Source: an uncultured Prevotellaceae bacterium
Lineage (GTDB): Bacteria > Bacteroidota > Bacteroidia > Bacteroidales > Bacteroidaceae
Direction of reading: 5' to 3'
Assembly: GCA_902776545.1 (NCBI GenBank)
Contig: CACYQO010000012.1
Coordinates: forward strand, 1 to 64,000
Length of the DNA stretch: 64,000 nucleotides
Below, one piece after another: positions 34,321-42,525 of this stretch. The notes below the pieces were generated by a model that ran no database searches, was not told where the DNA came from, and saw only the letters and a program-made list of their open reading frames with translations. Position numbers and translations under genes: made by a program. The first letter of the stretch is position 1, and each line of letters begins with the position of its first letter.

Positions 34321-35319
34321 ATGGCAATAAGAATAGCGTTTTTCGATGCGAAGAGCTACGACCGCGAGAACTTCGCCAAGGTGAATGAGAACTTCGGTTT
34401 CGACATCCTGTACTACAAAGAGCGTCTCAGCCTGAACACCGTTTCGCTGACTCAGGGAGCTGACGCCGTGTGTATCTTCGTCAATGCAGAGTGCGACGCC
34501 CGTGTCATTGAGCGCATGGCGGGCTATGGGGTGAAGCTGATAGCCCTGCGCTGTGCCGGTTTCAACAATGTGGACGTGCAGGCAGCCAAGCAGTTCGGCA
34601 TCCGCGTAGTCCGTGTGCCTGCCTACTCGCCTCATGCCGTAGCAGAGTATGCCGTCACGCTGATGCTGACCCTGAACCGCAAGGTGTACCGCTCCGTCTA
34701 TCGCACCCGTGAAGGCAACTTCCGCTTGGGTGGACTCCTTGGTTTCGACATGTATGGCAAAACGGTAGGACTCGTCGGCATGGGAAAGATTGCCAAGGAG
34801 CTGGTGAAGATTCTGCGCGGCTTCGGCATGAACGTGCTGGCCTACGACCTCTATCCCGATGAAGCCTTTGCCAAGGAGCATCAGGTGAAGATCGTGTCGC
34901 TCGATGAACTCTATGAGCAGTCGGATATCATCTCGCTGCACTGTCCGCTGACCAAAGAGACGCAGTTTATCATCAACAGTGACTCCATCACGAAGATGAA
35001 GTATGGCGTGATGATTATCAACACCGGTCGTGGAAAGCTCATCAAGACTGCCGACCTTATCGACGGCCTGCGCTCCCATCAAGTAGGTTCTGCTGCCCTC
35101 GACGTGTACGAAGAAGAAGCCAACTACTTCTACGAGGACCGCTCAGACAAGATGATTGACGACGACAAGCTGGCCCTGCTGCTGATGATGCCCAACGTCA
35201 TCGTGACCTCCCACCAGGCATTCTTCACCCGTGAGGCCGTACACAACATCGCCCTCACCACCCTCCAGAACATCCTTGACTTCAGCGAGGGCAAGGAACT
35301 GGTGAATGAGGTGAAATAG
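34321..35319 (+). CDS. ldhA: D-lactate dehydrogenase (D-2-hydroxyacid dehydrogenase)
   Basis: 332 residues. It reduces pyruvate to D-lactate with NADH during fermentation. Visible features are the substrate-domain start (RIAFFDAKSYDRENF), ALRCAGFNNVDVQAA, the NAD motif VGLVGMGKIAKELV, INTGRGKLI with the substrate arginine, and the catalytic histidine H298 in SHQAFFTREA. Length and motifs match LdhA-type enzymes, whose FFTREA tail separates them from 3-phosphoglycerate dehydrogenases. It is a single-gene unit ending at a strong hairpin terminator. Confidence 0.93.
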   Translation: MAIRIAFFDAKSYDRENFAKVNENFGFDILYYKERLSLNTVSLTQGADAVCIFVNAECDARVIERMAGYGVKLIALRCAGFNNVDVQAAKQFGIRVVRVPAYSPHAVAEYAVTLMLTLNRKVYRSVYRTREGNFRLGGLLGFDMYGKTVGLVGMGKIAKELVKILRGFGMNVLAYDLYPDEAFAKEHQVKIVSLDELYEQSDIISLHCPLTKETQFIINSDSITKMKYGVMIINTGRGKLIKTADLIDGLRSHQVGSAALDVYEEEANYFYEDRSDKMIDDDKLALLLMMPNVIVTSHQAFFTREAVHNIALTTLQNILDFSEGKELVNEVK

Positions 35320-35352
35320 TCCTGCTACTATTAGGGGACACAAAAAAGAAAA

Positions 35353-35390
35353 CCTCCGTGGAATTTGGGACTCCACAGAGGCTTTTTGTT
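35353..35390. terminator. Hairpin terminator between ldhA and the DUF3127 gene
   Basis: CCTCCGTGGA (35353-35362), loop ATTTGGGAC and TCCACAGAGG (35372-35381) with one mismatch, then CTTTTTGTT. AAAAAAGAAAA on the left would serve the opposite strand, so it can act both ways. Confidence 0.85.
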
Positions 35391-35428
35391 TGATTTGTTT
35401 GTTTGTTGGGCCACCCAACGGGCACCTT

Positions 35429-35857
35429 TTAGAAAGGCAGATCGTCTGCTGATCCTTCAGCCGAGGGCTCCTGAGCTGGCGGGAACGGCGCTGTGGCACC
35501 ATCTGCCGGTGGGAACGGTGCGGCCTGAGCCATGCCTGGAGCTGCCATTGGAGCACCAGCCATCGGTGCTCCGGCGACGGGCTGCTGACCACGGACGACA
35601 TTGTAAGCGCGGATGTCGTTAAACCAGCGTCCATTGAACTCATGGGCATCGATGTCGAACTGAACGGTCAGATCTTCACCCTGCTGGATGTTGAACTGCT
35701 TGATACGGTCTTCGCCGAAGATACGGAAAAGACACTTACGGGGATACTGTCCAGGCACTTCGATGACATAGTCCTGAGACATCCAGTTGTTTCCTGTACG
35801 GGCCGAGACACCACTCTGGGCAGGCATAACGGCGATAATTCTTCCTGTTAATTCCAT
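35429..35857 (-). CDS. DUF3127 protein with SSB-like C-terminal tip
   Basis: 142 residues. The first ~90 (LTGRIIAVMPAQSGVSARTG, then FNGRWFNDIRAYNV) match DUF3127, an OB-fold-like family of Bacteroidetes. A Pro/Ala-rich linker follows (VAGAPMAGAPMAAPGMAQAA), and the last residues are DDLPF. A linker plus acidic-Pro-Phe tip is the design of single-stranded DNA-binding proteins, whose tip recruits repair proteins. A DNA-binding role is inferred. It is divergent from dnaN. Confidence 0.85.
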   Translation of the reverse strand: MELTGRIIAVMPAQSGVSARTGNNWMSQDYVIEVPGQYPRKCLFRIFGEDRIKQFNIQQGEDLTVQFDIDAHEFNGRWFNDIRAYNVVRGQQPVAGAPMAGAPMAAPGMAQAAPFPPADGATAPFPPAQEPSAEGSADDLPF

Positions 35858-35949
35858 TGCTAAATTTGTTTTTATTTGTTGATTTTCTTGTTTTCAGCGT
35901 GCGAAATTACTAAAAATAGTTTGAATTAGGAAAATTTCTCGCCATTTTT

Positions 35950-35980
35950 TTGCGGAATACAACGTTTTTTTGTAATTTTG
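35950..35980 (+). promoter_or_regulatory. dnaN promoter
   Basis: TTG (35950-35952), an exact 20-base spacer and TAATTTTG (35973-35980). It lies upstream of the ATG at 36028 and rules out starts further 5'. Confidence 0.85.
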
Positions 35981-36027
35981 TCCCAATTATTAAAAAGGTA
36001 ACAAATAACAAGAAAACTATAACAGCT

Positions 36028-37152
36028 ATGAGATTTACAGTATCAAGCAGCGCATTGAGTGGAAAACTCTCTGCCCTCTCAAGAGTGATTAACAGTAAGA
36101 ACGCCTTGCCCATCCTTGGCGATTTCGTGTTTGAGATCAAAGACAACGTGCTTTATCTGACGGCCTCAGACTCGGAAAACATGATGAAGACACAGATCGA
36201 CCTGACGGAGAGCGACGGCTACTGCCGCTTCGCCATCGGCAACCACGACCTGCTGGAGGCCGTGAAAGGCTTCTCGGAGCAGCCCATCACGTTCGATGTC
36301 GATCAGGAGAAGAACATCGTGAAGATCTCGTATCAGAACGGTCTGTTCTCCCTGCCCATCGAGAATGCCGATGAGTTCCCCATGGCCCAGCCCGTCAGCG
36401 ACTTTGCCACATCGATCGTCATGCCCAACCTCATACTGGCAGAGAATATCAACCGCTCCGTCTTCGCTACGGCACAGGACGAGCTGCGCCCCGTGATGAA
36501 CGGTATATACTTCGACTTGACACCCGACGGACTGGCTGTGGTGGCCAGCGACGGACATAAGCTGGTGCGCAACAAGGTCTTTACGATTAAGAGCGAGCAG
36601 CCCGCAGCCTTCATCCTGCCGAAGAAACCCGCCAACCTGCTGCGTAACCTGTTGGGCAAGGACGGTGGCGACGTGATCGTCCGCTTCGACGAGCGCAATG
36701 CTGAGATCAACTACGGCGACGGCATCCTCCAGTGCCGACTCATCGAGGGCCGCTACCCCAACTATAACAGCGTCATCCCGCAGAACAACCCCAACGAGCT
36801 GCGTGTGGACCGTCTCGGACTGCTGGCCGCCCTGCGCCGTGTGCAGCCCTTCGCCAACGACTCGAGCAATCTGATCCGCTTCCATGTGGAGGGCTCTACC
36901 CTGCAGCTGGATGCCGAGGACTACGACTTCTCTAAGACTGCTACAGAGCGTATGACGTGCGAATACAACGGTCTGCCGATGTCCATCGGATTCAAGGGCT
37001 CATCGTTCATCGAGGTGCTGAGCAACTTCGACTGTCAGGAGGTGATTATCCAGCTGGCCGACCCCAGCCGTGCCGGACTGGTACTGCCCTCAGAGCAGCC
37101 TGAGAATCAGGACGTGCTGATGCTGATGATGCCGATGCTGATCAATGATTAA
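36028..37152 (+). CDS. dnaN: DNA polymerase III beta sliding clamp
   Basis: 374 residues from the ATG at 36028. The open frame extends upstream to 35950, but that part holds the promoter, and the family starts with MRFTVSSSALSGKLSAL. Three clamp domains are recognisable (LPILGDFVFEI, SVFATAQDELRPVMNGIYFD, IRFHVEGSTLQLDAEDYD). The C-terminus is QDVLMLMMPMLIND, slightly different from the usual MPMR-L end. It holds the polymerase on DNA. An exonuclease gene follows 18 bases later. Confidence 0.96.
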   Translation: MRFTVSSSALSGKLSALSRVINSKNALPILGDFVFEIKDNVLYLTASDSENMMKTQIDLTESDGYCRFAIGNHDLLEAVKGFSEQPITFDVDQEKNIVKISYQNGLFSLPIENADEFPMAQPVSDFATSIVMPNLILAENINRSVFATAQDELRPVMNGIYFDLTPDGLAVVASDGHKLVRNKVFTIKSEQPAAFILPKKPANLLRNLLGKDGGDVIVRFDERNAEINYGDGILQCRLIEGRYPNYNSVIPQNNPNELRVDRLGLLAALRRVQPFANDSSNLIRFHVEGSTLQLDAEDYDFSKTATERMTCEYNGLPMSIGFKGSSFIEVLSNFDCQEVIIQLADPSRAGLVLPSEQPENQDVLMLMMPMLIND

Positions 37153-37170
37153 TCACAAGAACATTGAGCT

Positions 37171-38028
37171 ATGAAATTGAATCTTCAAAAGCCACTCGTC
37201 ATCTTCGATCTGGAGACGACGGGTTTGGATTTGGTCAAAGACCGTGTGATACAGATATCATATATTAAGGTATATCCTGATGGCCGCGAGGAGCGTGGCG
37301 ACCATCTCATCAATCCAGAGAAGCCCATCGAGCCCATCATCACCCAGCTGACGGGAATCTCTGACGATGACGTGAAGGACAAGCCGACGTTCAAGCAGCT
37401 GGCCAAGGAACTGGCAGAGAAGTTCGCCGGTTCGGACTTCGCTGGTTTCAACTCGAACAATTTCGACATTCCCCTGCTCGCTGAGGAATTCCTGCGTGCC
37501 GGAGTCGACTTCGACTTCTCCAAGTGCCGCATGATCGACGCCTGCACTATCTTCCGCAAGATGGAACGCCGTAACCTCGCCGCCGCCTATAAGTTCTACT
37601 GCGGACGCAAGATGGAGGAAGACTTCGAGGCCCACCGGGCTGACCAGGATACAGAGGCCACCTACCGCGTGCTGATGGGACAGCTCGACAAGTACGCCCC
37701 AGGTGCCAACGAGGATCCTGAGAAGGTGCTGGAGAACGATATGGATATGCTTAACGAGTTCTCGAAGCAGAACAAGAACGTGGACTTCGCAGGCCGCATC
37801 GTCTGGGCAGAGCAGAAGGACGCCAAGGGCAACCCCCTACTCGACGCCGACGGCAAGCCCAAGATGATCGAGGTGTTCAACTTCGGCAAGCACAAGGGTC
37901 TTCCCGTGGCCGACGTGCTGCATATCGATCCGGGCTATTACAGTTGGATCCTGTCGGGCGACTTCACGTACAACACGAAGCAGGTGCTGACACGCATCCG
38001 TCTCCGCGAAGCAAAACTTAATGGGTGA
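37171..38028 (+). CDS. DnaQ-like 3'-5' exonuclease
   Basis: 285 residues. DEDDh-type exonuclease: VIFDLETTGLDLVKDRVIQI (Exo I, Asp-Glu), GFNSNNFDIPLLAEEF (Exo II) and AHRADQDTEATYRVL (Exo III, His-x4-Asp). After ~200 residues a second part (FNFGKHKGLPVADVL, then DPGYYSWILSGDF) is present that is typical of the Bacteroidetes version next to dnaN. It probably proofreads or trims DNA as an epsilon-like subunit. In an apparent operon with dnaN. Confidence 0.9.
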   Translation: MKLNLQKPLVIFDLETTGLDLVKDRVIQISYIKVYPDGREERGDHLINPEKPIEPIITQLTGISDDDVKDKPTFKQLAKELAEKFAGSDFAGFNSNNFDIPLLAEEFLRAGVDFDFSKCRMIDACTIFRKMERRNLAAAYKFYCGRKMEEDFEAHRADQDTEATYRVLMGQLDKYAPGANEDPEKVLENDMDMLNEFSKQNKNVDFAGRIVWAEQKDAKGNPLLDADGKPKMIEVFNFGKHKGLPVADVLHIDPGYYSWILSGDFTYNTKQVLTRIRLREAKLNG

Positions 38029-38032
38029 TATA

Positions 38033-38193
38033 GAAGTGAAAAGTGAGAAGTGAAAAGTGAAAAGTATAGGCGGAAAGAAACGAGAAGTGAAAGATACGAT
38101 AGTGAAGCGTGAAAAGTATATACTCAATCATTTGAGTATCTGGTGGCAGAGAATTCTAACACTACTTTTCACTTTTCACTTATCACTTTTCAC
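38033..38193. repeat. Inverted pair of GTGAAAAG-type tandem repeats
   Basis: The left tract (38033-38066, AGTGAAAAGTGAGAAGTGAA and onward) and the right tract (38164-38193, CTTTTCACTTTTCACTTATC and onward) are complementary over about 30 bases with one mismatch. A smaller hairpin, ATACTCAA/TTGAGTAT (38120-38139), lies between them. The right tract encodes the hydrophobic core of the DUF4835 signal peptide. Confidence 0.8.
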
Positions 38194-39046
38194 ATCCTCA
38201 GCCCAGGAGCTCCAGGCCCGTATCACCATCAACCACAGCAAGATTCAGGGCACGGACGCCAGCGTCTTTGAGAATCTCCAGCAGACACTCGAACAGTTCG
38301 TCAACGAGCGCCAGTGGACCGACCTCCAGTTCCAGAAGAACGAGCGCATCACGTGCAACTTCAACATCACCGTGGATAAGTACGTGAAGGAAGACAACCG
38401 CTTCGAGTGTACGGCCCTCATCCAGGCGAACCGTCCGGTCTATAACTCCGCCTACACTTCCACCTTATATAATAATAAGGACGAGAACTTCCAATTCAAC
38501 TTCGTGCAGTTCGACCAGCTGAACTACAACGACGAGACGGTCGACAATCAGCTGACGGCGCTCTTCGCCTACTATGCCTACCTGATCATCGGTCTCGACC
38601 TCGACAGCTTTGCGCCCCTCGGCGGCACAGACATCCTGCAGAAGTGCATGTATCTCGTGAACAATGCCCAGGACTTAGGATTCCCAGGCTGGAAGTCGTT
38701 CGAGGACAGCCGTAACCGCTTTGCCATCATCAACGACTATATCGACGAGGCGATGCGCCCCTTCCGTCAGATGCAATACGACTACTACCGCAAGGGCCTC
38801 GACGAGATGGCCAACAATGCGGAGCGTGGCCGAACGGAAATCACTAACGCTCTCGAAGGCCTGAAGACCTCTCACGAGAACAAACCCCTCAGCCTCTTGC
38901 CGCAAATCTGGACCGACTACAAGAAAGACGAGCTCAAGAGCATCTATCAGGGCAAGGGCACCCAGAAGGAGAAGGAACGCATCTACGATATGCTGATGTC
39001 GATCAACGCCTCGCAGAGCAACACCTGGGAAGACATAAAGAAGTGA
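38132..39046 (+). CDS. DUF4835 family exported protein
   Basis: About 304 residues from the TTG at 38132, or 329 from the GTG at 38057. The frame contains no ATG before the mature region. Starting at TTG gives a normal signal peptide (MSIWWQRILTLLFTFHLSLF then TSSAQ), whose core is encoded by a CTTTTCA repeat. The mature protein (RITINHSKIQGTDASVFENL, VFIDEAMRPF-like helices) is the DUF4835 family, which precedes recN in Bacteroidetes; function unknown. In many relatives coaBC stands between the exonuclease and this gene; here repeats occupy that place. Confidence 0.8.
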   Translation: MSIWWQRILTLLFTFHLSLFTSSAQELQARITINHSKIQGTDASVFENLQQTLEQFVNERQWTDLQFQKNERITCNFNITVDKYVKEDNRFECTALIQANRPVYNSAYTSTLYNNKDENFQFNFVQFDQLNYNDETVDNQLTALFAYYAYLIIGLDLDSFAPLGGTDILQKCMYLVNNAQDLGFPGWKSFEDSRNRFAIINDYIDEAMRPFRQMQYDYYRKGLDEMANNAERGRTEITNALEGLKTSHENKPLSLLPQIWTDYKKDELKSIYQGKGTQKEKERIYDMLMSINASQSNTWEDIKK

Positions 39047-39070
39047 AAAGTGAAGAGTGAAAAGTGAAAA
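39043..39070. repeat. GTGAAAAG tandem repeat after DUF4835
   Basis: AAGTGAAAAGTGAAGAGTGA and onward: the same family as 38033-38066, covering the stop of the DUF4835 gene. Confidence 0.7.
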
Positions 39071-39123
39071 ATTTGCTGCCGCCGCAGTAATAAATCGTAA
39101 ATCTGTAAATCGTAAATCCATAG

Positions 39124-40785
39124 ATGCTTAAGTCTCTATATATCAAGAACTTTACGCTGATTGATGAACTGGATATTGAACTCTATCCGGGCTTCTCTGT
39201 CATTACAGGAGAGACGGGTGCCGGTAAGAGTATCATCCTCGGTGCCATCGCCTTGCTTTTAGGACAAAGGGCTGACTCGAAGTCCATCAAGCAGGGAGCC
39301 GACAAGTGCGTCATCGAGGCCCACTTCGACTTGACGCGTTACGACATGGACGCCTTCTTCAGCGACAACGACATCGAGAACGACGCTGCCGACTGCATCG
39401 TCCGTCGCGAACTGCTGGCATCCGGCAAGAGCCGTGCCTTCATCAACGATACCCCTGTGCAGCTCTCGATGCTCAAGGAATTGGGCGAACGCCTCGTCGA
39501 TGTCCACTCACAGCATCAGAACCTCCTGCTCAACAAACAGGACTTCCAGTTGGGTGTGGTCGATATCTTTGCCGACGACACCACACAGCTCGCTCAATAC
39601 CAGCAGACCTATAAGGAATACCATCAGGTGAAACAACAGCTCGACGAACTCCGTGAGAGCATCGAGCGCAACCGTCAGAACGCAGACTTCCTGCGGTTTC
39701 AATGCGACGAACTCACGCAGGCCCGTCTGGTGGAAGGCGAACAGGAAGAACTCGAACAGCGCAGCGACACGATGAGCCACGCAGAAGACATCAAGAGTGC
39801 GCTCTACGAAGCCGACAACGCCCTGACAGCCGAACAGACGGGTGTCGTACCGGCCCTGCACTCGACGCTCTACGGACTGCGGAAGATCAGCGAGGTCTAT
39901 CCTGCCGCCGCTGAACTTGAACAGCGCATAGACAGCTGTTACATCGAACTGAAGGACATCGCCCAGGAGGTGAGCAGCCATCTGGAGCGCATCGACTTCG
40001 ACCCCGCAGAGATGGACGCCGTCAACAACCGTCTTGACAAACTCTACGACCTCGAAAAGAAATACCACGTGGAGACCGTCGAGGAACTCATCGCCAAGCG
40101 CGACGAACTCTGTCAGCAGCTCAATAATATCGATAACAGCGACGAAGCCCTCTCCGACCTGGAGCAGCAACTCACAAAGCTGCAGGCCCAGGCCGTGAAG
40201 GAGGCCGACGTCCTCACCAAGCTACGCACCAAGGCCGCCAAGCAGATTGAGGCCGAGATGCAGACCAAGCTCGTACCTTTAGGCATGCCCAACGTCCGAT
40301 TCTCCGTCTCCATCGACCGCGAGGCTTTAAGTCTCAGCGGTCAGGATAAGGTTGCCTTCATGTTCAGCGCCAACACCTCTACCCCACTCCAGCCCATCTC
40401 TCAGGTGGCTTCCGGCGGTGAGATAGCCCGTGTGATGCTCTCGCTGAAGGCGATGATCAGCGGTGCCGTCAAGTTGCCCACCATTATCTTCGACGAGATC
40501 GACACGGGTGTCAGCGGCAAGATGGCTGAGAAGATGGCTGAGATGATGCAGGAGATGGGCGACCACGGCCGTCAGGTCATCAGCATCACTCACCTGCCGC
40601 AGATTGCCGCCCTCGGCACCACGCACTACAAGGTGGAGAAACAGGAAACCGTATTTGGCACCGTCAGCAGCATGCACCAGCTCACCGCCGATGAGCGCGT
40701 CCATGAGATTGCCCAGATGCTCAGCGGCAGCGATGTCAGCGCCGCCGCCATCGCCAACGCCAAGGAACTGTTAAAGATCAAATAA
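39124..40785 (+). CDS. recN: DNA repair protein RecN
   Basis: 553 residues. An SMC-like ATPase in double-strand-break repair: N-terminal LKSLYIKNFTLIDELDIEL and GETGAGKSIIL (Walker A), long coiled coil (~155-360), then QVASGGEIARVMLSLKAMI (signature) and TIIFDEIDTGVSG (Walker B), and QVISITHLPQIAA. Length and order are those of the family. The short spacer after DUF4835 is filled with repeats, and the TPR protein follows 42 bases later. Confidence 0.95.
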   Translation: MLKSLYIKNFTLIDELDIELYPGFSVITGETGAGKSIILGAIALLLGQRADSKSIKQGADKCVIEAHFDLTRYDMDAFFSDNDIENDAADCIVRRELLASGKSRAFINDTPVQLSMLKELGERLVDVHSQHQNLLLNKQDFQLGVVDIFADDTTQLAQYQQTYKEYHQVKQQLDELRESIERNRQNADFLRFQCDELTQARLVEGEQEELEQRSDTMSHAEDIKSALYEADNALTAEQTGVVPALHSTLYGLRKISEVYPAAAELEQRIDSCYIELKDIAQEVSSHLERIDFDPAEMDAVNNRLDKLYDLEKKYHVETVEELIAKRDELCQQLNNIDNSDEALSDLEQQLTKLQAQAVKEADVLTKLRTKAAKQIEAEMQTKLVPLGMPNVRFSVSIDREALSLSGQDKVAFMFSANTSTPLQPISQVASGGEIARVMLSLKAMISGAVKLPTIIFDEIDTGVSGKMAEKMAEMMQEMGDHGRQVISITHLPQIAALGTTHYKVEKQETVFGTVSSMHQLTADERVHEIAQMLSGSDVSAAAIANAKELLKIK

Positions 40786-40827
40786 ACCACAGATTACGCA
40801 GATTACACAGATTTCAAAACAATAAAG

Positions 40828-42525
40828 ATGAAAACGATTACTAATAATATGGTAATGAGGAGAATATTAGGTCTTTTACCTTTTTACCTTTTTACCTTTT
40901 TACCTTTACAGGCCCAGCCCTCGTGGGTCAAGAAAGCCACGAAGTCCGTCTTTACCTTGAAGACCTTCGCCGCCGACGGTTCGCTCATCGCCAGCAGCAA
41001 TGGTTTCTTCACCGGACAGAACGGCGAGGCCGTCAGCAGTTTCTCACCCTTCAAGGGCGCGTCGAGAGCCATCGTCATCGATGCCCAGGGCAAGGAGACC
41101 GCCGTCGAGAGCATCCTCGGTGCCAACGACATCTATGACGTCGTCCGTTTCCGCGTCGCCAGCAACAAGACGCAGCCTCTGCCCCTCTGCACCACCACGA
41201 TGCCCGAAGGCAGCACCGTCTGGCTCCTACCCTACCACGAGACCAAGCAGCTCCTGAGCGGCCCCATCCGCAAGGCTGAGAAGTTCATGGGCAACTATGA
41301 TTACTATACCGTCGCCATCACCTCTCCCCAGCACGTCGAGAACTGTCCGCTGCTCAATGAGTCCGGGGAGGTCATCGGTCTCATCCAGCCCTCTGCCAAT
41401 GCCGCCGACTCGCTCAGCTATGCCATCAGCGTTGTCTTCATCGACTCTCTCCGCATGACCGGCTTCAGCATCAACGAGCCCGTCTTCCAGCAGACGCAGG
41501 TCAAGAAGGCGCTGCCCTCAGACATCAAGGAGGCCAATGTCGCCCTCTTCCTCGCCAGTTCGAAGAACGACTCCCTCGCCTATGCCGAACTCGTCGACGA
41601 CATGATCAGCCAATTCCCCGCTGCCCCTGACGGCTACACCTACAAGGCCCAGCTGGCGGCCGCTGGTGGTGACTTCGCCACAGCCGATCAGTTCATGAAC
41701 GATGCCATCCGCGTCTCCGATCCCAAAGACGAGGCCCACTACAACTTCGCCCGTCTCATCTACAACAAGGCCATTTATCAGTCGGCCATCCCCTATGACA
41801 GCTGGTCGCTCGACAAGGCCCTCTCCGAGATCCGCCAGTCCATCGACATCTCTCCCCTGCCCTCCTATCAGCAGCTGGAGGCCGAGATCCTCTTTGCCCA
41901 GAAGGAGTACGATGCCGCCTACGACATCTTCATACGCCTCTCGCAGTCGTCCATGCGTAGCGCTGAGATCTTCTACAGCGCAGCCAAGTGCAAGGCCCTG
42001 CAGCGCGACACCACCGCCATGCTCGCCCTCCTCGACAGCTGCGTCGGCACCTTCTCCAAGCCCTACTTCAAGGAGGCTGCCCCCTACCTCTGGGAACGCG
42101 CCGAGGCCCGTCGCGACGCCGGCAAATACCGTGATGCCATCGCCGACATGAACGAGTACGAGAAACTGATGAGTGCCGAGATCAACGAGAGCTTCTATTA
42201 CATCCGTCATCAGACGCACATCCAGGCACGCCTCTATCAGCAGGCCCTCAACGATATCAACCGCGCCATCCAGATGAACCCCAGCGAGACGCTCTACTAC
42301 GCAGAGAAAGCCTCCCTCGAAATCCGTGTCGGACTCTACGACGATGCCATCGCCACCGCCCAGGAGTGCATCGCCGTCGATCCCAAGGCCAGCGACGGCT
42401 ATCTTTTCCTCGGTCTCGCCCAGTGCCTGAAGGATAACAAGAAAGAGGGCATCGAAAACCTCCGCAAAGCCAAGGAACTTGGCGATCCGCAGGCCGACGC
42501 CTTAATTGAAAAATACAGCAAATAA
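40828..42525 (+). CDS. Exported trypsin-like-fold protein with TPR repeats
   Basis: 565 residues. The signal peptide core (GLLPFYLFTFLPLQAQ) is read directly from a CTTTTTAC tandem repeat (40873-40908). Residues ~30-220 resemble a chymotrypsin-fold domain (SVFTLKTFAADGSLIASSNG, FTGQNGEAVSSFSPF), but I cannot find a clear GDSGGP-type serine motif, so activity is doubtful. From ~240 TPR repeats run to the end (NDINRAIQMNPSETLYYAEK, ECIAVDPKASDGYLFLGLAQ). It probably acts in the envelope; partner unknown. Its stop abuts the stop of the convergent phosphatase gene with no gap. Confidence 0.78.
   Translation: MKTITNNMVMRRILGLLPFYLFTFLPLQAQPSWVKKATKSVFTLKTFAADGSLIASSNGFFTGQNGEAVSSFSPFKGASRAIVIDAQGKETAVESILGANDIYDVVRFRVASNKTQPLPLCTTTMPEGSTVWLLPYHETKQLLSGPIRKAEKFMGNYDYYTVAITSPQHVENCPLLNESGEVIGLIQPSANAADSLSYAISVVFIDSLRMTGFSINEPVFQQTQVKKALPSDIKEANVALFLASSKNDSLAYAELVDDMISQFPAAPDGYTYKAQLAAAGGDFATADQFMNDAIRVSDPKDEAHYNFARLIYNKAIYQSAIPYDSWSLDKALSEIRQSIDISPLPSYQQLEAEILFAQKEYDAAYDIFIRLSQSSMRSAEIFYSAAKCKALQRDTTAMLALLDSCVGTFSKPYFKEAAPYLWERAEARRDAGKYRDAIADMNEYEKLMSAEINESFYYIRHQTHIQARLYQQALNDINRAIQMNPSETLYYAEKASLEIRVGLYDDAIATAQECIAVDPKASDGYLFLGLAQCLKDNKKEGIENLRKAKELGDPQADALIEKYSK
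40873..40908 (+). repeat. CTTTTTAC tandem repeat encoding a signal-peptide core
   Basis: CTTTTACCTTTTTACC repeated to about four and a half units of 8 bases, within the coding frame. It is identical in type to the intergenic tracts at 10934-10979 and 12150-12206. Confidence 0.85.

Noticed and set aside
35950..36027. Upstream extension of dnaN (26 extra codons)
   Set aside because: The extension contains the consensus promoter, and the clamp family begins at MRFTVSS.
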